Positions 26,948 to 35,279 of a stretch of DNA of 64,000 nt are shown piece by piece. A program made the translations under genes and the position numbers. This DNA is from an uncultured Bacteroidales bacterium (GTDB lineage Bacteria > Bacteroidota > Bacteroidia > Bacteroidales > F082), in assembly GCA_905234275.1 (NCBI GenBank), contig CAJOHD010000007.1:33723-97722 (forward strand), given 5' to 3'. The stretch's first letter is position 1. The number at the start of each line of letters is the position of its first letter. The notes under the pieces were generated by a model that saw only the letters and a program-made list of their open reading frames with translations, was not told where the DNA came from and made no database searches.

Positions 26948-27958
26948 TTATTTTTTCCTTCGCATCCAATGCAGTGGAAACACCCTGCCTGTTTTTCTCC
27001 AATATGCAACATACTTAATAGGTAGCCATTTCTTAGCAACATGTTCTCCTGCTTTTTTCCATACCTCATGACAACTTTTATTCAAAAAATCGTCAAACGC
27101 CTTCAAACGACTCAAATCTTCTTTTGTCGCTTTCTTTCTTACGAGAATAATCTTATAGATGTTCAAAGCATACAATAATATGGCATGTTCGTTCTCTTTA
27201 TTCGCCAATATTGATTCAGATATATTATATCGTGATCTGTTACGAATGAGCGACTTTACACATGTTTCAAACTGCCAAACATTCTTGTTCATTGCTGCAT
27301 CTTCACTTGACTGACCTACTCGTCCAAGCAGATAGTGATATATACAGAATGGATAATATACGCTTTTACTAACTTCGTACATAGGTATACACCTCCATTC
27401 AACATCAGTATAGTTAATTCCTTCAGTCTGAACATAGTTAATGCGACGTAGGAATGATGTCCGCCATGTAACCATATACATCGCATAGCTGGTAACCGCT
27501 GGTGCCGGATTGCTGTTAAAATCAAAAACTTCTCCAGCAACGATACTCTGTCCTACAACAGCCAAATTATTGCCATTATTGTCAACAATCTTATAAGAAG
27601 TCAATACTAAATCCACATCAGATTCAGGCAGTTTTTCCAACAACTTCTCCAACTCACTTGTATCAAACCAGTCGTCAGCATCCAAAACTTTGACATATTT
27701 TCCAGCAGCTTCAGCAATACCACGGTTAACACACGAGCCATAATGACCTTTTTCCTTATCTACAACTCGAAACGTGTTTGGATATTTTTCCGCATACTCA
27801 TGTGCAATAAGGGAAGATTTGTCTTTGCTACCGTCATTAATAACCAAAACCTCCAAAGAATCCAACATAGCTGGACTTACGATTAAAGAATCAAGACAAC
27901 GATGCAGGTAATCCTGCATATTATAAGTTGGGATAATAACTGTTAATGATTTATCCAT
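26948..27958 (-). CDS. glycosyltransferase family 2
   Basis: The 336-residue GT-A enzyme starts SLTVIIPTYNMQDYLHRCLD, with VINDGSKDKSSLIAHEYAEK and KVLDADDWFDTSE (about 88-100). The latter, with CVNRGIAEAAGKYVK, matches the group often annotated as GalT-type capsule transferases beside glf. It may therefore be a galactofuranosyl- or galactosyltransferase, but this rests on neighbourhood only. No membrane anchor is visible. Confidence 0.85.
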   Translation of the reverse strand: MDKSLTVIIPTYNMQDYLHRCLDSLIVSPAMLDSLEVLVINDGSKDKSSLIAHEYAEKYPNTFRVVDKEKGHYGSCVNRGIAEAAGKYVKVLDADDWFDTSELEKLLEKLPESDVDLVLTSYKIVDNNGNNLAVVGQSIVAGEVFDFNSNPAPAVTSYAMYMVTWRTSFLRRINYVQTEGINYTDVEWRCIPMYEVSKSVYYPFCIYHYLLGRVGQSSEDAAMNKNVWQFETCVKSLIRNRSRYNISESILANKENEHAILLYALNIYKIILVRKKATKEDLSRLKAFDDFLNKSCHEVWKKAGEHVAKKWLPIKYVAYWRKTGRVFPLHWMRRKK

Positions 27959-27962
27959 AATT

Positions 27963-28961
27963 CTATTTCTTGTTGTTAACAGATCTGCACTTTATGTGAC
28001 GTACACAGTGGACGAGAATATAAGGTATATGGCACAAATATAGAATAAAGGGGAATTGTATCAGAATCCGGTTTTTCGCATTCAATATGATCCAAATATC
28101 ATCCTTTAATTCACTGTCAATTATCTTGCAAAAACGCACCTTTTCACGGAAAGGGAGTTTAATTGCCATTCTAAACGCAGTATTTGATTGCCAGACAGCA
28201 TGTTTGAGAGCAACCGACACCAAATCTGGCTTTAGCTCGTTAGATAATCTGAGTAATTCACCACCCATCACAAAAGAAAAGTCATAGACTTTTGATGCGA
28301 CGAATTGTAAAGATAACATCGCAGAATCCGTTCGCTCTTTTCTGTAATAATAATAGCCCGTATCACTCCCCATAACACGATGTGCCAAATTTAGAGCAGA
28401 CAATGTATGTAAGATGTCACCATTCCTTTCATTGCTGAACCAAATATTATTATCCATAAGAAAATCTCGTCTGTACACTCTATCCCAGGCAAACCAATAT
28501 GGACTATTTCCTTTTAACACATCGTCAGTCCCGGACATAACACCATTCTCAATAACAGGATTAAGAATTGTGCCATTATTATCCATGACAGTCCAATGAA
28601 AAATATCCAAATTGTTTTGTTCACATTGTCCCACAATAACAGAAAAACAATTCTCTCTTATAAAATCATCTGAATCGACAAACCAAACATATTTTCCTTT
28701 AGCAGCTGACAATCCAGTATTTCTCGTTTTACCTAATTTTTCATTTTTTGAATGGTGCAACAATAACAAATTATCATGCAACGCCTGAAAAACTGCTATG
28801 ATATGCACAGAGTCATCGGTACTACAGTCATCCACACAAATGACTTCAAACTGAGTATCACAAATATCTTGATTATATACGCTATTGAGGCATTCACCAA
28901 TATAATCCTCGACGTTATATACTGGGATAATTATAGATAATATTGGTTGATTAGATGCCAT
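27963..28961 (-). CDS. glycosyltransferase family 2
   Basis: The 332-residue GT-A enzyme has LSIIIPVYNVEDYIGECLNS, VICVDDCSTDDSVHIIAVFQ and WFVDSDDFI (about 90-98). It is the third member of the paralogous set with the products of 18120-19124 and 19121-20098. A hydrophobic stretch at the end (FILYLCHIPYILVHCV) may anchor it at the membrane. The gap to the upstream gene is 11 bp. Confidence 0.85.
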   Translation of the reverse strand: MASNQPILSIIIPVYNVEDYIGECLNSVYNQDICDTQFEVICVDDCSTDDSVHIIAVFQALHDNLLLLHHSKNEKLGKTRNTGLSAAKGKYVWFVDSDDFIRENCFSVIVGQCEQNNLDIFHWTVMDNNGTILNPVIENGVMSGTDDVLKGNSPYWFAWDRVYRRDFLMDNNIWFSNERNGDILHTLSALNLAHRVMGSDTGYYYYRKERTDSAMLSLQFVASKVYDFSFVMGGELLRLSNELKPDLVSVALKHAVWQSNTAFRMAIKLPFREKVRFCKIIDSELKDDIWIILNAKNRILIQFPFILYLCHIPYILVHCVRHIKCRSVNNKK

Positions 28962-28972
28962 TATTACATATG

Positions 28973-29995
28973 TTAATTATGACGATAGCGTAGCCCTGTC
29001 GGCATTAATTTGTTTATTGTTTTAAACGCGTCAATATATCCGACAAAAATGGCTGAAATGCTTTTAAGGTAACCAGGACGTAAACTTATGACGGTGCTAT
29101 ATAACGTATAATTAATCAGTGCGTATATTCCTCCTGCAATAACATGTATCTTCCGCCAAAATGAATTACCAGGCTGTAATAAAAACCTAAACCAAAAAAC
29201 CGTGCGGTTTCGTGCTATGGTGTAATAGCGTATTCTTTTTTCTTCAACTTTTGATTTCGATTGCCTTCCTGATGCAGCATCCAAATGGATATATCGTGTT
29301 TTTAAAGAATAGGCCATTTTTCCGCCTAACAAGAAAAACTTATAAAAAAATGTGGAGTCATCATAAGCTGCGTATTGGGACAACTCACCTTGTTCCAACC
29401 AGAGCTCATCTCCAAACTTGACAGACTTTGCGACATCAGTGCGAATAAAGAAACACTGGAAGTTACCCGTCTGACACAAATAACAATTATCCAATTTGTT
29501 GTTTCTCAGATAAACTTTATGCCCCGCTGTTACAGTAATTCTATCCAAATAAATCGACTTCTGATTTGATTGGAATAACTGGCCTGTAAAAGCTCCTCTA
29601 ATTCTAACTGATAATGGATACCTAAGATCAATTGTCGTTGATTGTTTATCATCTATTGAACCTTGCATAGGAAGTGTGCAATCCAACTCGTGTTGAGTTC
29701 CAAAACTATATAGAGATTCAACAAAATCAGGTTCAAACTTCACATCATCATCCACTACCAAAATGTATTCCGACTTAGCACTATTTATCCCAACCACTCT
29801 TTGCGTCACCATTCCCTTCTTCGAGTAAATAATTCTCTCCCTGCCACATTCATAATCCAAGTTATAACCTTCCGGAATAACAACTATAATCTCTTCCGGT
29901 TCTATCGTTTGAGATAATATAGAATCCATCAACGCTCTATATTTATCCCCGCCATTGCCCAATGTTCGTATAACTACTGAATATGAAAAACTCAT
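28973..29995 (-). CDS. glycosyltransferase family 2 (divergent)
   Basis: The 340-residue protein begins SYSVVIRTLGNGGDKYRALM, has EEIIVVIPEGYNLDYECG instead of the usual VDDGS, and a clear acid motif LVVDDDVKFEP (about 96-106). The middle (LDAASGRQSKSKVEEKRIRY) and the hydrophobic end suggest a membrane-associated enzyme. The start is a strong ATG 78 bp after the epimerase stop. The fold is sure, the donor unknown. Confidence 0.78.
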   Translation of the reverse strand: MSFSYSVVIRTLGNGGDKYRALMDSILSQTIEPEEIIVVIPEGYNLDYECGRERIIYSKKGMVTQRVVGINSAKSEYILVVDDDVKFEPDFVESLYSFGTQHELDCTLPMQGSIDDKQSTTIDLRYPLSVRIRGAFTGQLFQSNQKSIYLDRITVTAGHKVYLRNNKLDNCYLCQTGNFQCFFIRTDVAKSVKFGDELWLEQGELSQYAAYDDSTFFYKFFLLGGKMAYSLKTRYIHLDAASGRQSKSKVEEKRIRYYTIARNRTVFWFRFLLQPGNSFWRKIHVIAGGIYALINYTLYSTVISLRPGYLKSISAIFVGYIDAFKTINKLMPTGLRYRHN

Positions 29996-30009
29996 TGAAT
30001 CAATCTATC

Positions 30010-30108
30010 TTACGCTGAAACTAATTTTGACCTCAATCTTTTCGCCTATCCTTCGCCTATCTTTCACCTATGCTACACTAGCCCTACACCTGCCCTACAC
30101 ATACCTTC
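30010..30108 (-). repeat. degenerate short tandem repeats at the end of the epimerase gene
   Basis: Plus-strand TCGCCTATC, TTCGCCTATC and TTTCACCTAT follow one another, then CCCTACACCTG and CCCTACACAT after a CTACACTAG unit. These imperfect 10-11-bp repeats span the stop of the epimerase gene. They encode its last residues (CRAGVGLV), which do not look like a conserved epimerase end. Confidence 0.6.
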
Positions 30109-31059
30109 ATACCACCTCACAAACTCCTTGACACCAGCCTTAAGCGACCAATGAGGACAGTAACCCATCTCGGTTTCCAAGCGTTTTGTTGAAGCAAAGG
30201 TTTGATAAACATCGCCAGGCTGCATCGGGAGGAAGATTTTTTCGGTGGTTTTGCCAAAGGCTTTCTCCATAAGGTCGATGAAATCCATCAACTTTACAGG
30301 ATGACCGCAGCCGATGTTGTAAATGCGACATGGGACGCCATTAGCGCAATTTTCAGGTTTCAATTCAAAATCAACTGCACGAACGGTGCCTTCAACGATA
30401 TCGTCGATATAGGTAAAGTCGCGCAACATGTCGCCATTGTTGAACACCTTGATAGGCTCCTGGTTGCATAACGCCTTTGCCAAGAGCATAGGCATCATAT
30501 CGGGACGACCCCAAGGACCATAGACGGTGAAATAACGCAGACCGATGCATTGCAAACCATAGAGTTTGCTGTAGCTGTGAGCCATCAACTCGTTGGATTT
30601 CTTGCTTGCAGCATAAAGCGAAACTGGAGCATCGGTGAAGCCATCTTCAACATAAGGCACCACAGAATTCAAGCCATAGACCGATGAGCTGGAGGCAAAC
30701 ACGAGTTTAGAAACATTATAATTGCGACAAGCCTCGAGAATATTAAGGAAGCCTGCCATGTTGCTCTGCAGATAAGCATAAGGATTGGTGATGCTGTAAC
30801 GCACTCCTGCCTGAGCTGCCAGATGTGCCACCACATCGAAATGCTCTTTCTCGAAAAGAGCGTCAAGACTGGCTTTGTCGGCTATATCAATGGTGCGGAC
30901 ATCAAGATTGAACTCCTTGACACGGGCATGCTTGAGGCGAACGTCGTAATAATCGTTGTAGTTGTCAACGCCAACAACAACATCGCCCCTCGATGCCAGC
31001 GTATATGCCAGCTTCGAACCAATAAAACCTGCTGCTCCTGTAACTAAAACCTTCATCAC
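30073..31059 (-). CDS. NAD-dependent nucleotide-sugar epimerase (UDP-glucuronate 4-epimerase-like)
   Basis: The 328-residue short-chain dehydrogenase/reductase has VTGAAGFIGSKLA (NAD site, about 6-18), DNYNDYYDVRLKHAR (typical of UDP-GlcA epimerases such as LpsL/CapI), HLAAQAGVRYSI, the catalytic SSSVYG with YAASKKSNE (Tyr and Lys about 148-152) and RYFTVYGPWGRPDM. It would supply UDP-GalA from UDP-GlcA. UDP-glucose dehydrogenase is not in the window. The C-terminal residues fall in degenerate repeats, see that entry. It abuts wzm by 1 bp. Confidence 0.87.
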   Translation of the reverse strand: MMKVLVTGAAGFIGSKLAYTLASRGDVVVGVDNYNDYYDVRLKHARVKEFNLDVRTIDIADKASLDALFEKEHFDVVAHLAAQAGVRYSITNPYAYLQSNMAGFLNILEACRNYNVSKLVFASSSSVYGLNSVVPYVEDGFTDAPVSLYAASKKSNELMAHSYSKLYGLQCIGLRYFTVYGPWGRPDMMPMLLAKALCNQEPIKVFNNGDMLRDFTYIDDIVEGTVRAVDFELKPENCANGVPCRIYNIGCGHPVKLMDFIDLMEKAFGKTTEKIFLPMQPGDVYQTFASTKRLETEMGYCPHWSLKAGVKEFVRWYEGMCRAGVGLV

Positions 31060-31931
31060 TAAACCGTATCCATGAAGTTTTTCTGTACCTTATTGAATAT
31101 GACTATGCCGAGAGCCAAAATCACAATCATGAAGACGAAGCTGTAGCCCAACCAGAACCATCCGATGAACCTGCCTGCACCGAGGAAGCCATACTTAAAT
31201 GTCTCGATGACCGGCGTGACAGGGTTGATGCACATGAAAGTGTGAACCGGCACACCCAAAAACATCTTACCTGATGTTTGGCTGAGCGGATAAACGATAG
31301 GTGTGGCATACATCCAGAGCTGCACCACAAAGGAGAACAGCACCTGAAGGTCGCGGTATTTGGTGGTCATTGACGAGATGATAGTGCCGAAACCCAAGGC
31401 AAGACCCGCCATCATCACTACCAGCAACGGGAATAAAAAGGCATAAGCAGTGAGATGTGCCTCGCATGTTTTGTCAAACAAGGAATAACCTATATAGACC
31501 ACCATGAAAAGTCCGAACTGTATGCCAAAACGCAGCAGATTGCTGATTACATTGGCTATTGGCATCACAAGACGTGGAAAATAAACCTTGCCGAAGATGC
31601 CTGAGTTGTCGACAAAAGTATTCGATGTCTTGGTGAGACAGTCGGCAAAATACTGCCACATACATGTGCCTGCCAGATAGAACACAGGGCGCGGCACTCC
31701 GTCGGTAGGGATGCCGGCTATGCCGCCAAACACCACCATATACATTATCACGGTGAGGGCGGGCTGCACCACGAACCATACCGGTCCGAGAATGGTTTGC
31801 TTGTATTGAGTGATGATATTACGCTTTACCAACAAGGCGCAGAGGTCGCGATAGCGCCACAACTCCTTAAAATCGACGGCCAGAAGCTTTTCTTTCGGCT
31901 TAATGACCAGATCCCATTTTTCTTCTGCCAT
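31059..31931 (-). CDS. wzm: polysaccharide ABC transporter permease (Wzm type)
   Basis: The 290-residue protein has the ABC-2 permease layout with six hydrophobic segments and the family start FKELWRYRDLCALLVKRNI followed by QYKQTILGPVWFVVQPALT. The segment YRDLQVLFSFVVQLWMYATP and the C-terminal CINPVTPVIETFKYGFLGAG are diagnostic of Wzm/KpsM/TagG exporters. It forms the membrane channel for the Wzt ATPase at 22097-23371. The two are separated by about ten genes, which is unusual. Confidence 0.92.
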   Translation of the reverse strand: MAEEKWDLVIKPKEKLLAVDFKELWRYRDLCALLVKRNIITQYKQTILGPVWFVVQPALTVIMYMVVFGGIAGIPTDGVPRPVFYLAGTCMWQYFADCLTKTSNTFVDNSGIFGKVYFPRLVMPIANVISNLLRFGIQFGLFMVVYIGYSLFDKTCEAHLTAYAFLFPLLVVMMAGLALGFGTIISSMTTKYRDLQVLFSFVVQLWMYATPIVYPLSQTSGKMFLGVPVHTFMCINPVTPVIETFKYGFLGAGRFIGWFWLGYSFVFMIVILALGIVIFNKVQKNFMDTV

Positions 31932-31932
31932 A

Positions 31933-33069
31933 TCAGTGAGAACGTTTACGTTTAAAAACCAAATTGCCTACAATACCCCAGAAATAACGCCAATCGGTGC
32001 GGAAAGGATGTTCGTGATAAGCCTCGATATAGCGCTTTTCAGATTCCTGAATCTCATCAAGAGTGACAGGAGTTTTCTCCTCATAATAGAAAGGAGGCAT
32101 CAATCCCGGCTTAACGCTGAGGTGCATCCTCTGCATCTCGGGAGTATATAGCGAGAAGTAAGCTCTACTCAACGGACGGACTCCGACAAGCTTAAGATCA
32201 CCCTTAAGGAGATTGATAAACATCGGGATTTCGTCGATCATACAACTTCTGAAAAGCCTGCCCCAGAAGTTGATACGATAGTCGTGGAAATACTTGCCGC
32301 CACGCGCCAAGCCCTCATGTTCCATCATATAAGGCTGCAGATATTCAGAGTAAGCGTACATCGACCTGAACTTATATACCTTTATCATCTTGCCCTTGTA
32401 GCCTACACGTCCGAGTCGGATAATCATCCCATAGTTCCGGGCTTTTGTGCGGCGCGGTTCGTTTACCTTGCGTCCCAAGATGTAAAACTCGCCCATGCTG
32501 AATCGCTCATCAATAATTTCAAAACCAGCGCGGCACATCCTTCCAAGAATCTCCGATCTAGGCATAGAGCGATTTTCTCCTTTAGTAACCGCCATATAGA
32601 ACCAGCGTGTAAAAAACATTTTGGAACACATCCTATGCCAGATGTAGTAATAAATACTCCATAGTTTGCCTCTGATACCCGGACATGCATTCATAAGCAC
32701 CTGTCGCTTAAGAGCGGAAGTACGTGTGTGACACCAAAGATAATCTCCCTGGTCAAGAACATCGTTGTATGCGTTTAGCAACAAATTGAGATGCCGGATG
32801 TAAGACAACCCCCGTTGATTGAGGATAAGCTTCGGTTTTGACGATGCAAGTTTCTTAACCTCTTCCGGATCATCGGTGTCGATAATAACTGTCTTTTCGC
32901 TCAACTTATTGGGATGGTTATTGAGCCATTCTAATACGGCGTCAGGTTTTCGGCCGTTGATAGCGTAAAGCACAGTTAGCAAATCAGAGAACTCGACATC
33001 TTCCACATGCAGCTTTGCGCCTTCCCTTACTCCTCTTTCAGTATACTGTCTAAGTTCTTTGTTTTTCAT
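31933..33069 (-). CDS. initiating sugar-phosphate transferase (WcaJ/WbaP catalytic domain)
   Basis: The C-terminal third holds the polyprenyl-phosphate hexose-1-phosphate transferase motifs: KVYKFRSMY (about 228), MIDEIPMFINLLKGDLKLVG followed by VRP (about 285-307) and VKPGLMPPFYY. The enzyme would start the repeat on undecaprenyl phosphate. The 378-residue protein lacks the N-terminal four-helix membrane bundle of WbaP. Its first 200 residues are soluble-looking with a CRAGFEIIDERFSMGEFYIL segment, as in other Bacteroidetes versions. It is 1 bp from wzm and overlaps the OmpA-like gene by 4 bp. Confidence 0.83.
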   Translation of the reverse strand: MKNKELRQYTERGVREGAKLHVEDVEFSDLLTVLYAINGRKPDAVLEWLNNHPNKLSEKTVIIDTDDPEEVKKLASSKPKLILNQRGLSYIRHLNLLLNAYNDVLDQGDYLWCHTRTSALKRQVLMNACPGIRGKLWSIYYYIWHRMCSKMFFTRWFYMAVTKGENRSMPRSEILGRMCRAGFEIIDERFSMGEFYILGRKVNEPRRTKARNYGMIIRLGRVGYKGKMIKVYKFRSMYAYSEYLQPYMMEHEGLARGGKYFHDYRINFWGRLFRSCMIDEIPMFINLLKGDLKLVGVRPLSRAYFSLYTPEMQRMHLSVKPGLMPPFYYEEKTPVTLDEIQESEKRYIEAYHEHPFRTDWRYFWGIVGNLVFKRKRSH

Positions 33070-34337
33070 TCCACTATAGTTGTAATTAACACGCAGCGGC
33101 TAAGTTCTTTCTCTTGATAGAACATATAGTCGACACCACCTTTATAATCAAGTACCAATATTTCCGGATCAACGCCGCATTCATCAACCAGGAAGTCAAA
33201 TACAGCCTTTGAACGTTTTTGCGACAACATCATGTTATGTTCAGGAGATGCTGTCTGCATATCGGCATAGCCGCACACTAAGTAACGTACGCCAGGAGTG
33301 CTCTTGATGGCGTCGGCGATAGCTCTCAAGTTAACTTTTTCCTTGTTGGAGATATCCCATTTGTCAACTTGGAAGACGATATGGAACCAGAATTGAGGTA
33401 TTTGAACTTTTGTTATTGTATCGACCTCTCTTATCACGATAGTGTCGGTAGTTCCGCCCAAATCGGAACGGTGGACAATTTCTGTTGTACGGCTGGCAGG
33501 GGTCCATTGGCTACGTTGTTTGTCGATAAACACCGAGATACCGGCAGTGATGCCAAAGTCGACATCCATTTTGTAGTTTTTCTCTCTGTGTGCCATGGAA
33601 GGCTCAGCGACATACATCTCCCCGTCGAAGTCGTCAGCCACAAGCGCACCTCGCACCGCAAGCATTATCCTCCAATAGTCGTTTAACCTGAATTTATTGA
33701 TAAAACCGGTGTTGAAAGCACCACTCATTACGGTACCGCCTTTGTCAAAACCAAGCATCAAACCTCCACCGATAAACATATTGATAGTATAAAACCTCGA
33801 AGGGTCATAGCCGCCGAAAACAGAACGTAGATCGACGTGAGCCAAAGCGTAAAGCTCCATATACAATGCTTTCTGACGTTTCAACTGCTGATATGCCCAT
33901 ATAGGGTCGGCATCGTAATAAAACTCGTCGGTTTTGTAATTGGCTTGATACCACGTTAAGGTACTGCCATCATTGTCTTTTGATTGATACAATCCTTTGA
34001 ATTTGGAAATGGTGGTACCGAAGCTGATAGCGATAGACGGGGAAGCCCATTTGGTGAGCAACACATCAATAGCCGGAGCGACTAGCTCGTAATAGTGTTT
34101 CACCTTGTAGTCGTTTTCTCCCACATAGGCATGTGGTCCCAAACCGACAGATAGCTCCCAATTGTGCCAGAAGCCATTGGTGAAAAAGGCTTCTTTCTCG
34201 ACGACTGTCGTGGTGATGATAGTCACCGAGTCAGTCACCGTTTCTTCAACAATAGTTTTGGTCTTGTCTTTCTGAGCAAAAAGCATGCCCGGGATCAGAG
34301 ACAAGACCAAAACCAGCCAGAAAAAGATTCTCTTCAT
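33066..34337 (-). CDS. OmpA-family outer-membrane protein
   Basis: The 423-residue protein has a signal peptide (MKRIFFWLVLVLSLIPGMLFAQ), a central beta-rich part (about 50-290, with FGGYDPSRFYTINMFIGGGL) that looks like a membrane barrel, and an OmpA peptidoglycan-binding domain (about 310-420; VRYLVCGYADMQTAS, LSQKRSKAVFDFLVDECGV). It is the first gene after upxY and overlaps the initiating transferase. OmpA-like proteins at this place recur in Bacteroidetes capsule loci and may anchor the export machine to the wall. That role is inference. Confidence 0.8.
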   Translation of the reverse strand: MKRIFFWLVLVLSLIPGMLFAQKDKTKTIVEETVTDSVTIITTTVVEKEAFFTNGFWHNWELSVGLGPHAYVGENDYKVKHYYELVAPAIDVLLTKWASPSIAISFGTTISKFKGLYQSKDNDGSTLTWYQANYKTDEFYYDADPIWAYQQLKRQKALYMELYALAHVDLRSVFGGYDPSRFYTINMFIGGGLMLGFDKGGTVMSGAFNTGFINKFRLNDYWRIMLAVRGALVADDFDGEMYVAEPSMAHREKNYKMDVDFGITAGISVFIDKQRSQWTPASRTTEIVHRSDLGGTTDTIVIREVDTITKVQIPQFWFHIVFQVDKWDISNKEKVNLRAIADAIKSTPGVRYLVCGYADMQTASPEHNMMLSQKRSKAVFDFLVDECGVDPEILVLDYKGGVDYMFYQEKELSRCVLITTIVE

Positions 34338-34370
34338 AGTATGGTTAAAAAAGTAAAACTAGTATTCTAT

Positions 34371-34988
34371 TTATTCTATGGTTTTCAGCCAAGAGCTTTC
34401 AATCTCCACTGATGCTGAACCCAAAATGTCGAGCGACACATAAAGACGGTTTTTGCCTTCGACAGTGCGAATAACCGTGCCTTCAAGTCCGGAAAGTTTT
34501 CCTACAATCACTCGAACCTTATCACCTTCCAAGAAAATGGCGCCTGTTTCTTGGTAAGTTACAGGCAGCTCGTCTTGTTCGAGCATCCGACGAAACGCAT
34601 CCATCTCCTTGTCTGGAATGATGGCTGCAGATGCGTGTCCCATATTATTAGAACGACGCGACGGATCTACCATAAAACGATAAATGACAGGAAGTGTGAC
34701 AACATTTTTCAGACGGTCTTCCTCTGTAGTGCGAACAAAAACCTTTGAGGTGAGTACTAAACGGTCGACCCATTTGCGACGACCGTTGGCATATTTACGG
34801 AGCTCACGCTGAAAAGGAACATAGTTCTCATAGCCCAAATCGGTGAGGATTTTTCCGCAAATTTTCTCATTTCCATGCTTAACAACAGCGATAAACCAGT
34901 GTTTTTTCTCGGAAAATTGTACGCCTACGGCGTCGGCTGCGTAGTTTGCAGTCGAACTTAAAGACTTATCAATTGCCACCTCCTTCAT
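34371..34988 (-). CDS. upxY: UpxY-family transcription antiterminator (NusG paralogue)
   Basis: The 205-residue protein has the NGN domain (WFIAVVKHGNEKICGKIL, then LGYENYVPFQRE) and a C-terminal KOW region (DKVRVIVGKLSGLEGTVIRT, about 160-180). UpxY proteins of Bacteroides stop premature termination in the leader of their own capsule operon. It is the first gene of the minus-strand operon, as expected. No UpxZ-type inhibitor gene follows it. A promoter and two leader hairpins are seen upstream. Confidence 0.9.
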   Translation of the reverse strand: MKEVAIDKSLSSTANYAADAVGVQFSEKKHWFIAVVKHGNEKICGKILTDLGYENYVPFQRELRKYANGRRKWVDRLVLTSKVFVRTTEEDRLKNVVTLPVIYRFMVDPSRRSNNMGHASAAIIPDKEMDAFRRMLEQDELPVTYQETGAIFLEGDKVRVIVGKLSGLEGTVIRTVEGKNRLYVSLDILGSASVEIESSWLKTIE

Positions 34989-34992
34989 TTTC

Positions 34993-35056
34993 CGTTTATT
35001 TTAAACGATTGATGATCAGTTAATTGTGTATCAGACCCATGCGTTCTTAAAAACGC
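34993..35056 (-). promoter_or_regulatory. capsule operon leader with two hairpins
   Basis: Two perfect inverted repeats lie between the promoter and the upxY ATG. They are GCGTT/AACGC with a 6-base loop (35041-35056) and CGTTTA/TAAACG with a 3-base loop (34993-35007), the second only 5 bp from the start codon. Neither has a U-tract in the sense direction. They are candidates for UpxY recruitment or pausing signals, or for control of upxY translation. Confidence 0.45.
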
Positions 35057-35093
35057 TTAAGGCCTAGGATAAGTAATAACTGAAGAGGTTCTG

Positions 35094-35125
35094 CAAATTT
35101 ATGTATAATTCTTTTAATTTCCAAA
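35094..35125 (-). promoter_or_regulatory. promoter of the capsule operon (upxY)
   Basis: On the minus strand TTTG (35125-35122) and TAAATTTG (35101-35094) are 20 bp apart, an exact match to the Bacteroidetes -33/-7 boxes. Transcription should begin near 35087, which gives a leader of about 100 nt before upxY. No inverted repeats typical of invertible capsule promoters are seen around it, so it is probably fixed in orientation. Confidence 0.72.
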
Positions 35126-35147
35126 TATTTTTAATATTTTTTTATAA

Positions 35148-35186
35148 ATATGTAAAAAAGACCAATTAATATGTAAAAAAGACCAA
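35148..35186. repeat. direct repeat between the divergent upxY and blaI promoters
   Basis: ATATGTAAAAAAGACCAA occurs twice (35148-35165 and 35169-35186), 21 bp from start to start, that is two helical turns. It lies upstream of both the capsule and the blaI promoter. The geometry suits a dimeric or cooperative DNA-binding protein. Confidence 0.65.
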
Positions 35187-35219
35187 AATTAAATTTTTTT
35201 CACTAAAACTAAAAAAATA

Positions 35220-35251
35220 GTTACATCGTAATAAAATAAGTTGTATATTTG
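35220..35251 (+). promoter_or_regulatory. blaI promoter with a possible operator
   Basis: TATATTTG (35244-35251) is a perfect -7 box; the -33 position shows only GTTA. The spacer contains the dyad TTAC-ATC-GTAA (35221-35231), which could be the site of the BlaI-type repressor encoded next. The dyad only loosely resembles the TACAnnTGTA operator of BlaI/MecI. Confidence 0.45.
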
Positions 35252-35279
35252 CAGCGTTAATTACAAAAATAGATGTGTT

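Noticed and set aside
26943..27002. Longer glf start (20 more residues)
   Set aside because: It would overlap the upstream glycosyltransferase gene by 55 bp and adds residues unlike Glf; the FAD motif fits the ATG at 26942.
34989..35240. Invertible promoter flanked by inverted repeats, as in Bacteroides fragilis capsule loci
   Set aside because: No pair of long inverted repeats flanks the promoter.
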